Shown here in pieces: positions 57,662 through 64,000 of a stretch of 64,000 nucleotides of DNA; the first letter of the stretch is position 1, and each line of letters opens with the position of its first letter. This DNA is from Cycloclasticus pugetii PS-1. Lineage in GTDB: Bacteria > Pseudomonadota > Gammaproteobacteria > Methylococcales > Cycloclasticaceae. The stretch is taken from assembly GCF_000384415.1 (NCBI RefSeq), contig NZ_ARVU01000001.1, positions 496,001 to 560,000 on the forward strand, in the 5' to 3' direction. A program made the position numbers and the translations under genes. The notes under the pieces are model-generated. The model was not told the DNA's origin, made no database searches, and saw nothing but the letters and a program-made list of their open reading frames with translations.

Positions 57662-58603
57662 TTAATAAGAATTTGTATTATCGTTGAAATTGGATTCTTT
57701 CGCCCAGTCTTTTGCGACTAAAAAAATACGTTTAATTTCATGCCCTTTTGATGTCTCGGGTAAAAAACCAGCCAAGCATAATGGTGATGCTTGTGAGCGA
57801 TCTAAAAAATACTGAGCAATGCTGTCCGTGTCGAGGTAGCTATTATCAGGGCAGTACAATTGAGAGGCCATCCATTGGTCTTTCTTTAAGACTTGCCATT
57901 GATATCTAGATGATTGGAAGTGCTTTACAAAGTGCTCTAAACGTGCCCATTGTGCGTGTTGATGGTCGCTTGCAACAAGTGAAGGGGGTGCGGGCTCAGT
58001 AGATTGTATGGGGTGAAACAATCGGCCCTTCATTAGGCCAATATGTTCGTCTATGGTAAGGCCTAGTTGCTGAAGTTGTTGCTTTGCTGCGGGATGTTCA
58101 GATAATTTGCTTTGTCGTGATTGCATGGAGTCGTACTTGAGGTCTAAACGGTCTTTTAACATAGGCCCCACCCATGATTGAGTAAAAGCGGTATCGTTTA
58201 TACCCAGGTAAAATTTACACGCGACTTCCCAGTGTTGGACTTTATCTCTTGCATGATCCTTGATAATGAAATCAAACTCGCCAATGGTTTTGTTGGTATC
58301 TTGTATTTGAAGGTTCTGGGCTAATATTTCGTAGCGATGGCTATGATTAAACCAGTATGTCAACAATGTTTCAAAACGGTGGCCTAATCGATAGTCCTTT
58401 TGCTTGGCTAATAACTCAACCAGTTCGGCGGGGTTTGCATCCAATTTTTTAAGCGGGGCTTTAAAAGCCTGATAGGCTTGCTGCCAATCGCTTGACTCGG
58501 TCCAATACTGGTGCTGCTTGAGTCCTTGAATAATAGGCGGATTGACGATGACCCAAGCGAGGTCTCTTACCAGTGCATGTTGTAAAAAAGTATCAGTGTG
58601 CAA
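57662..58603 (-). CDS. DUF1853 family protein
   Basis: A protein of about 313 residues with the DUF1853 layout: ALVRDLAWVIVNPPII near the start, YRLGHRFETLLTYWFNHS, IGEFDFIIKDH and QHWEVACKFYLG, which look like a nuclease-like core, and SQLYCP. The start is uncertain: only TTG codons are available (58603 or 58651), and the longer form would overlap the upstream gene by 41 bases. Function unknown. Confidence 0.75.
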   Translation of the reverse strand: MHTDTFLQHALVRDLAWVIVNPPIIQGLKQHQYWTESSDWQQAYQAFKAPLKKLDANPAELVELLAKQKDYRLGHRFETLLTYWFNHSHRYEILAQNLQIQDTNKTIGEFDFIIKDHARDKVQHWEVACKFYLGINDTAFTQSWVGPMLKDRLDLKYDSMQSRQSKLSEHPAAKQQLQQLGLTIDEHIGLMKGRLFHPIQSTEPAPPSLVASDHQHAQWARLEHFVKHFQSSRYQWQVLKKDQWMASQLYCPDNSYLDTDSIAQYFLDRSQASPLCLAGFLPETSKGHEIKRIFLVAKDWAKESNFNDNTNSY

Positions 58604-58610
58604 AGTCGCG

Positions 58611-59120
58611 TTATGTACCTTCTGGGCTATTAAATAAAAGGTATAAATCAATCACACAATCAGGGATTTTTTCAGCCATATCGTCGAGTAGATCGTCATT
58701 TTGGGTGATCTCATCTATTTCATCATCGAGTAACTCAGAGCACGCTAGAATCGGTAGCGTGAGTTCGGCAATGTCTTCTGGCTGAGAGTTAAACCACAGA
58801 TCCTCATGCATAAAGACACCCTGCATAAAACCAGACGACCATAGGGTGAGAAAGTCTTCATCAGGTTCTTCAGACTCGCCAATCATCGTTGGAAACTCAC
58901 CATTTAATAAGGCTTGTTCAATATTTTTTTGTAAATCAAAAATGGCTTTTTCAATAGAGGCGTTGGCGTCATTATCTGCCAATATTTCGGATAGAATTTG
59001 TTGCTGTGACAAGCTGCCAGGTTGTACAACTAGGCTGGTTAAAAAACCATGCATTTCAAAGAAGTACATGGCTTCGTCACTCAGTTTTTCAGAGTTAAAG
59101 AATGTGTTTAAAAGGTCCAT
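58611..59120 (-). CDS. UPF0149/YecA-family protein
   Basis: A 169-residue acidic protein of the UPF0149 family: EMHGFLTSLVVQPG near the start, FLTLWSSGFMQGVFM in the middle, and an Asp/Glu-rich end with FNSPEGT. It has no zinc-binding SEC-C tail. Function unknown. It is probably in one operon with the DUF1853 and TraB-family genes. Confidence 0.82.
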   Translation of the reverse strand: MDLLNTFFNSEKLSDEAMYFFEMHGFLTSLVVQPGSLSQQQILSEILADNDANASIEKAIFDLQKNIEQALLNGEFPTMIGESEEPDEDFLTLWSSGFMQGVFMHEDLWFNSQPEDIAELTLPILACSELLDDEIDEITQNDDLLDDMAEKIPDCVIDLYLLFNSPEGT

Positions 59121-59528
59121 AGCGACTAATAATGATAATTTGAGAAAATTCTATTTTTTATAATGTGCCAGCACAGAGGTGTATCTCGTAGAGCTGTCAA
59201 CAGCCGCAAATAACGAGAGGCTAGTTTTTCTGTTTTGCAAATTTAAGACGTATACTAGCGGTTTTCTGTGTTAACGATCACATTATGCTACATATTGAGT
59301 GCTAGCGCATGGGCAGATATGAGTATCTTCATTCTGTAGAGCGTTGACTAAGTGAAGGGCGTCTGAAAGGGTACAAGGCCATTAAGATAAGTTGAGCTGA
59401 GTAAATGAGGCTGACCGAGCTTTAATACGCACTGGCTACTTTAAATGCAGTTAAACTTAAGCTAGTCGAGTGTTTATACTTAATTGGCTGTTAGTTCAAA
59501 TAACACAACTAATTCTAAAATAAAACGT
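59121..59528. other. Intergenic region upstream of the symporter gene
   Basis: About 400 bases without a supported gene. I looked for a glycine riboswitch, a common control of alanine/glycine symporters, and see no matching conserved core. It presumably holds promoters for both neighbours. Confidence 0.5.
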
Positions 59529-60860
59529 ATGGAAACATTAACGCAGTTACTGAGCTCAATGAGTAGTTTTGTCTGGGGACCGGTGATTTTAGCTTTATTG
59601 CTAGGAACGGGGCTTTATTTAATGCTGGGCTTGCTCTTTTTGCCGATTCGCCAATTGCCGGCTGCTTTTTCATTACTGTGGCGAGGCCGTGTTAGTAATC
59701 AGTCTGAAGCAGGAGAGATCAGCCCGTTTAATGCCTTGATGACCTCATTAGCGGCCACTATTGGAACTGGAAATATTGCTGGGGTGGCAACAGCGATTTT
59801 TTTAGGTGGTCCAGGCGCAGTTTTTTGGATGTGGTTAACAGCTTTGGTAGGAATGGCGACTAAATACGCTGAAGCTGTACTTGCGGTTAAATACCGGGAA
59901 GTGGATGAGCGCGGTGCCTATGTTGGTGGTCCGATGTATTACATCAAGAATGGTTTGGCTGAACAATGGCACTGGTTAGGCTTTCTGTTCTCTTTATTGG
60001 GTGCCGTGGCTGCGTTTGGCATTGGTAATACTATTCAAGCAAACTCAGTAGCCGATGCATTAAGTAGTACATTAGGGGTGCCGGCTTGGCAAACTGGTTT
60101 GGTGATGGGGGTTGTTGTTTATATTGTTTTGGTTGGCGGCATTAAACGTATTGGTCATGTGGCCTCTAAACTGGTGCCGATGATGGGCATCGCTTATCTA
60201 ACGGCTGCGGGTATTATTATTATTCAACACCTTGACGCAGTGCCAAAAGCACTTCAGTTGATCGTTAATGATGCTTTTACAGGCACGGCAGCCGTGGGTG
60301 GCTTTGCAGGTGCGGGGCTAATGGCAGCTATTAGGTTTGGTGTTGCAAGGGGTGTTTTTTCCAATGAAGCTGGCCTTGGAACAGCACCTATTGCTCATGC
60401 GGCAGCACAAACTAATAACCCGGTACGGCAAGGCAAAATTGCTATGCTGGGTACCTTTATTGATACCATTATTATTTGCACAATGACCGCCCTAGTGATT
60501 ATTTTAACGGGTAGTTGGAGTAGTGGTGAAACCGGCGCATCGTTGTCTGCCTATGCATTTAAAATGGGGCTTCCCGGCTATGGAGAGTATGTTGTGAGTT
60601 TTGGTTTAGCCGTTTTTGCTCTGACAACCCTGTTAGGGTGGAGCTATTACGGTGAACGATGTGCGGAATATATTTTAGGTGTGGCTGTTATTCCTTGGTA
60701 TAGAATTGCATGGGTGTTGGCGATACCACTTGGTGCAGTAATGGAGTTAGATTTTCTTTGGTTGCTGGCCGATGTGTTAAACGGCTTGATGGCTATTCCA
60801 AACTTAATAGCTTTATTGCTGTTGAGCCCGATTGTATTTAAGCTTAGCAGGAAACCCTAG
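59529..60860 (+). CDS. Sodium:alanine symporter family protein (AGCS)
   Basis: A 443-residue protein from the ATG at 59529, with about ten membrane segments; a TTG at 59484 would add 15 residues. Family motifs are SLAATIGTGNIAGVATAIFLGGPGAVFWMW, KYAEAVLAVKYREVDERGAYVGGPMYYI, GVARGVFSNEAGLGTAPIAHAAA and LLGWSYYGERC. It imports alanine or glycine with Na+. The Na+ gradient could come from the Nqr pump encoded upstream. Confidence 0.9.
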   Translation: METLTQLLSSMSSFVWGPVILALLLGTGLYLMLGLLFLPIRQLPAAFSLLWRGRVSNQSEAGEISPFNALMTSLAATIGTGNIAGVATAIFLGGPGAVFWMWLTALVGMATKYAEAVLAVKYREVDERGAYVGGPMYYIKNGLAEQWHWLGFLFSLLGAVAAFGIGNTIQANSVADALSSTLGVPAWQTGLVMGVVVYIVLVGGIKRIGHVASKLVPMMGIAYLTAAGIIIIQHLDAVPKALQLIVNDAFTGTAAVGGFAGAGLMAAIRFGVARGVFSNEAGLGTAPIAHAAAQTNNPVRQGKIAMLGTFIDTIIICTMTALVIILTGSWSSGETGASLSAYAFKMGLPGYGEYVVSFGLAVFALTTLLGWSYYGERCAEYILGVAVIPWYRIAWVLAIPLGAVMELDFLWLLADVLNGLMAIPNLIALLLLSPIVFKLSRKP

Positions 60861-60868
60861 CGGTTTGT

Positions 60869-61285
60869 TTACGCGTTAATGGTTTGTTGGCGGGAGTGTT
60901 CGTCAGCAAAGGATAATAAAAACGTTAGCCATTTTTCAAAGAAATAATTTATAGCCCATTTGTTATTTAATATCTCTTTTGGTGACAGATTTTGTTGTTG
61001 ACCAGAGCTTACGTGTTCATCGATATGAATGACTTCGACTGATTTTGTGTCTAAATAAACACGGCATTTAAACCGTGATTTCGTTGCTTCCTTACTTGTG
61101 TGGGCATGCTGAAAATACACAGTATAAGTAAAGGGGCCGGTTGCGATCACCTGTGAATCAACGGCGATACTGTTGAAATCACCTTCGGTTATTTTGGGTA
61201 TTAAGCGTGATAATCGGGTGTAATTTTCTTCACAAAGAACTTGTAAACAAAAAGACTTATTAATCGGCCGAACAAGGTTTAGCAT
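60869..61285 (-). CDS. DUF1249 family protein (YqiB-like)
   Basis: A 138-residue protein resembling E. coli YqiB: CEENYTRLSRLIPKI, SRFKCRVYLDTKSVEVIHIDEH and a KWAINYFFEKWLTFLL ending. Function unknown. Its start overlaps the stop of the QueD-like gene by one base, so the two form an operon. Confidence 0.8.
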   Translation of the reverse strand: MLNLVRPINKSFCLQVLCEENYTRLSRLIPKITEGDFNSIAVDSQVIATGPFTYTVYFQHAHTSKEATKSRFKCRVYLDTKSVEVIHIDEHVSSGQQQNLSPKEILNNKWAINYFFEKWLTFLLSFADEHSRQQTINA

Positions 61286-61689
61286 TAAGCTGGTGAGTAG
61301 CTGGCACTGGAACTATCGGTTTCCCAAACAGATACCTTGGTGACTGGAAATCCGCCTTTAGAAACGTAGTCATAGATAAGTTTTGCAAGAAACTCTGCTG
61401 TAGGGTGCTCATCTACTACCATTAATCTTTCTCCTGCTTCTTGAAGAAGAGGCAGAACAGGATCATTTTTATGCAAAAGCATATTGTGATCCAGCGTTTC
61501 ATTAATCCATTGGCCGGCGAATTGTTTGATGTCGGCGAAATCACAAACCATGCCTTGCTCATTGAGCTGTTCTGACTCGAGTGTAATCTCTACACGCGCA
61601 GAGTGACCATGTAAGTGGCGACACTTGCCTGGGTGGTTCATCAATCGATGGCCATAACAGAAACTTAAATTTTTGGTAATACGGTACAC
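61285..61689 (-). CDS. 6-Pyruvoyl-tetrahydropterin synthase/QueD family protein
   Basis: A 134-residue T-fold protein. Zinc ligands are His in CYGHRL and the two in HLHGHS; the catalytic Cys is in GKCRHLHGH. Later MVCDFADIKQF and LDHNMLLHKNDP are typical. QueD makes 6-carboxy-tetrahydropterin for queuosine; the family also includes pterin enzymes, so the exact step is unsettled. Confidence 0.82.
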   Translation of the reverse strand: MYRITKNLSFCYGHRLMNHPGKCRHLHGHSARVEITLESEQLNEQGMVCDFADIKQFAGQWINETLDHNMLLHKNDPVLPLLQEAGERLMVVDEHPTAEFLAKLIYDYVSKGGFPVTKVSVWETDSSSASYSPA

Positions 61690-61712
61690 ATTTAATCCTG
61701 TGGAGTTGACTA

Positions 61713-62012
61713 TTAAACGCCTTTAATGCCTTCGATGGTGGCCGCTATCTCATAGAGGTTATCCTCAATCGGCGTAACACGATTGATTTCAACGATAGCA
61801 TTTAATGGGGGGGTGTTTGGGTTAACAGATTGGACCGAAATCTCAAGGGAGCAACCTTGGGTTAACTTTTCATGGGTTTTAAACAGAATGCCGGCAGCAC
61901 TTAAGTTGAGACTGGTAGCAGTGCCCTTAGCTCCGGTGCTGGGGTGAGTAAATACCATATTGCACTCGGTGGTTGAGCGGCTGAATTTTCGATGATCAGT
62001 TGATTCGGGCAT
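61713..62012 (-). CDS. PilZ-domain protein
   Basis: A 99-residue single PilZ domain. The cyclic di-GMP binding pair is present: RKFSR (RxxxR) near residue 8 and LNLSAAG (NxSxxG) near residue 34. Such proteins are c-di-GMP receptors; the PAS-PAS-GGDEF protein at 49880-51217 is a possible source of the signal. It is upstream of the QueD-like gene by 23 bases. Confidence 0.88.
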   Translation of the reverse strand: MPESTDHRKFSRSTTECNMVFTHPSTGAKGTATSLNLSAAGILFKTHEKLTQGCSLEISVQSVNPNTPPLNAIVEINRVTPIEDNLYEIAATIEGIKGV

Positions 62013-62303
62013 ATATAAAATGTCTGTCGAATGAGCAAAAGCTATTTGATCAATTCTAGCTTAAAAATTAAAGAATTATTAGTGAATTGATGAAAACAAG
62101 GTTCATTTTACATGGCTTTGAAAATGCATGGGAACTAGCGCTTCCTCAGGGGCTATTTCTCTTGTAAATAAACGATTATTTTGGCAGTATCAAGTAAGCT
62201 ATATTTAAATGGCTAGGGCATCAAGGCTCAATAAAGGGCTTCATGGAGTAGGGTTACGTTATTTTATTTAAAATTCAACATACAATCTCAAAGAGGAAAT
62301 CAA

Positions 62304-63041
62304 ATGAGTCAACGAGTTGCATTGGTTACAGGCGGTACAGGAGGTATTGGTGAAGCAGTATGTCAACGGTTTGTAAAAGATGGTTATAAGGTGGTGGCAG
62401 CGTACAATAACAGGGAAAAAGCACAAGCTTGGCAGTTGGCTCAAAAAGAAGCCGGTTTTGATATTGAAATTGTTCATTGTCCCGTGACTGATTTTGAAGC
62501 ATGTGGTGACGCCATTCAATGGGTTGAAAATAATGTCGGCCCTATTGATATTTTAGTTAATAATGCCGGCATTACTAAGGATGGCATGTTTAAAAAAATG
62601 CCTAGAGAAAACTGGGATGCAGTGATTGATACTGATTTGAATAGTGTATTCAATATGACACGTCAAGTTTTTGAAGGGATGGTCGAACGTGGTTTTGGTC
62701 GTATAATTAATGTGTCCTCGGTAAATGGTCAGTTGGGTCAAATAGGCCAAGTGAATTACTCAGCGGCTAAGGCTGGGGTGCATGGCTTCACTAAAGCGTT
62801 AGCACGTGAAACAGCGCGTAAAGGCGTTACTGTTAATACTATTTCACCAGGGTATGTGGCAACGCCAATGGTGATGGCCATTGATGAGGAAGTACGTAAG
62901 ATGATTGAGAGTAATATCCCGACTGGCCGTTTATGTCAGCCGGAAGAGGTCGCACATGGAGTATCCTTTTTGGCCAGTGACTTAGCGGCTTATACAACAG
63001 GTTCAGACTTGAGCATGAATGGTGGTTTATTTATGCATTAA
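62304..63041 (+). CDS. phaB: Acetoacetyl-CoA reductase (PhaB)
   Basis: A 245-residue short-chain dehydrogenase. NADPH site TGGTGGIGEAV, NNAGITKDGMFKKM, catalytic Ser in INVSSVNGQLGQ and YSAAKAG with Tyr and Lys; the GQIGQVNYSAAKAGVHGFTKALA block is diagnostic of PhaB. It reduces acetoacetyl-CoA to 3-hydroxybutyryl-CoA for polyhydroxybutyrate. AGAGGAAATCAA precedes the ATG. PhaC and PhaA are not visible here. Confidence 0.92.
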   Translation: MSQRVALVTGGTGGIGEAVCQRFVKDGYKVVAAYNNREKAQAWQLAQKEAGFDIEIVHCPVTDFEACGDAIQWVENNVGPIDILVNNAGITKDGMFKKMPRENWDAVIDTDLNSVFNMTRQVFEGMVERGFGRIINVSSVNGQLGQIGQVNYSAAKAGVHGFTKALARETARKGVTVNTISPGYVATPMVMAIDEEVRKMIESNIPTGRLCQPEEVAHGVSFLASDLAAYTTGSDLSMNGGLFMH

Positions 63042-63108
63042 ACGATTAGATAAAGTCACTTTTAGATGGCTTTTATTTATTTAGATTAGACAAATTAGAG
63101 GAGAAGGA

Positions 63109-64000
63109 ATGTCGGACGTTCATATACACAAAGTACCCAAAGCGGTAGCTGATCATGCGCATATTAATAAGGAAGTATATGAAGCAGAGTATCAACGCTC
63201 AATTGAAGATACTAAGGGTTTTTGGGATGAAAAAGCGAGAGAGTTTTTAACTTGGTCAAAGCCATGGGATGTAACAGTAGAGCATGATTTTCCAAAAGGT
63301 GAGGTTAAATGGTTTACTGGAGGCAAGCTCAATGTAAGTGTGAATTGCTTGGATCGGCATCTTGAAACGCGTGGCGATCAGCCAGCTATTATTTGGGAAA
63401 GTGATGATCCGGCATTCGATAAAACATATACTTATAAAGAGCTTCATGCGGAGGTGTGTCGCTTTGCTAATGGTTTAAAAGCCGAGGGTGTAAAAAAAGG
63501 TGACCGTGTTTGTATTTATATGCCAATGGTTGCTGAAGCTGCCATTGCAATGCTTGCGTGCGCAAGAATTGGTGCGGTTCATCTAGTTGTTTTTGGTGGT
63601 TTTTCCCCTGATGCGTTAAAAGATAGGCTTCTTGATTCAGAAGCGGCGGTAATTATTGTCGCCGATGAAAGTGTTCGTGGAGGCAAAGCAGTACCGTTAA
63701 AGGCTAATGCGGATCAAGCCTTAAAAAGTTGCCCTTCAGTAAAATCAGTGGTGGTGGTTCAACGTACAGGTGGCAGTATAGATTGGACAGATGGTCGAGA
63801 TGTTTGGTATCACGATTTACTTGAGAATGCGTCAGATGATTGCCCAGCTGAAGAAATGGACTCTGAAGATCCCTTGTTTATCCTTTATACATCGGGCTCA
63901 ACAGGCAAACCAAAAGGTGTTTTACATACGACGGGTGGCTATTTGCTACATGCTGCGGTGTCGCACAAATATGTTTTTGACTATCACGATGGGGATGTTT
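63109..64000 (+). CDS. acsA: Acetyl-CoA synthetase (3' end cut by window)
   Basis: The first 297 residues of AcsA. Start ATG has a GAGGAGAAGG site. Conserved parts are [73 protein letters not shown] and the adenylate-forming P-loop [11 protein letters not shown]. It makes acetyl-CoA from acetate, ATP and CoA. Following phaB by 67 bases, it could recycle acetate into PHB or central metabolism. Confidence 0.95.
   Translation, partial: MSDVHIHKVPKAVADHAHINKEVYEAEYQRSIEDTKGFWDEKAREFLTWSKPWDVTVEHDFPKGEVKWFTGGKLNVSVNCLDRHLETRGDQPAIIWESDDPAFDKTYTYKELHAEVCRFANGLKAEGVKKGDRVCIYMPMVAEAAIAMLACARIGAVHLVVFGGFSPDALKDRLLDSEAAVIIVADESVRGGKAVPLKANADQALKSCPSVKSVVVVQRTGGSIDWTDGRDVWYHDLLENASDDCPAEEMDSEDPLFILYTSGSTGKPKGVLHTTGGYLLHAAVSHKYVFDYHDGDV

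Noticed and set aside
59121-59528. Glycine riboswitch before the alanine/glycine symporter
   Set aside because: I searched by eye for the conserved core and paired stems and found no match.

Overview
The window is one continuous chromosomal segment of a gammaproteobacterium with a low to moderate GC content that specialises in aromatic compounds. Three things point this way: (i) a complete TOL/dmp-style catechol meta-cleavage pathway; (ii) typical gammaproteobacterial housekeeping genes (fabA-fabB, fabV, nqrABCDEF-apbE-nqrM, sbcB, plsB, ttcA, ung, hslO, msrA, an UPF0149 gene and a YqiB-like gene); (iii) polyhydroxybutyrate-type acetoacetyl-CoA reductase next to acetyl-CoA synthetase. The combination fits a marine hydrocarbon degrader such as Cycloclasticus, but that name is inference from gene content only. 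I recognise no rRNA, tRNA, CRISPR array, insertion sequence or prophage.

Region 1 (1-5610, minus strand) is a tightly coupled operon. It encodes a UbiX-like flavin prenyltransferase, a Tat-exported protein of unknown function, a vanillyl-alcohol-oxidase/4-cresol-dehydrogenase family flavoprotein, a lipoprotein c-type cytochrome, a UbiD-like decarboxylase, its small D subunit, and a second flavoprotein of the same family that runs off the left edge and lacks the FAD-loop motif. Together they look like a flavocytochrome that oxidises para-alkylphenols, wired to non-oxidative decarboxylation of a hydroxybenzoate. The product would be a phenol or catechol that can feed region 2.

Region 2 (5684-24362, mostly plus strand) holds an AraC-type regulator divergent from a membrane di-iron desaturase/hydroxylase, with four TGACA/TGTCA half-sites at 10-11 bp spacing between them. 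A benzoate/toluate-type Rieske dioxygenase (alpha and beta) follows, then a stand-alone flavin/ferredoxin reductase, a XylT-like ferredoxin, two diverged catechol 2,3-dioxygenases, a GlcG/HbpS-family protein, and the lower pathway in the order semialdehyde dehydrogenase, hydratase, acylating acetaldehyde dehydrogenase, aldolase, decarboxylase, tautomerase. Intrinsic terminators separate several of these units. A second unit adds a luciferase-like monooxygenase, the hydrolytic-branch enzyme (XylF/DmpD-like), a ketopantoate-reductase homologue and an unrecognised permease-like protein. The pathway yields pyruvate and acetyl-CoA.

Region 3 (24447-64000) is largely core metabolism: fatty-acid synthesis, FKBP isomerase, MaeB malic enzyme, a YadGH-type ABC exporter, Na+-translocating NADH:quinone reductase with its maturation factors, exonuclease I, an ABC exporter, a ZapG/YhcB-like protein, FabV, a MipZ/ParA-like ATPase, SprT, TrxC, Hsp33, MsrA, a PAS-PAS-GGDEF protein, uracil-DNA glycosylase, a probably inactive ADP-ribosylglycohydrolase homologue, TtcA, PlsB, a TraB-family protein, an alanine/sodium symporter, a PTPS/QueD homologue, a PilZ protein, PhaB and the start of AcsA. 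Points of interest are an intrinsic terminator embedded in the signal-peptide codons of apbE, a degenerate metal site in the ADP-ribosylglycohydrolase homologue, and a duplicated PAS module.
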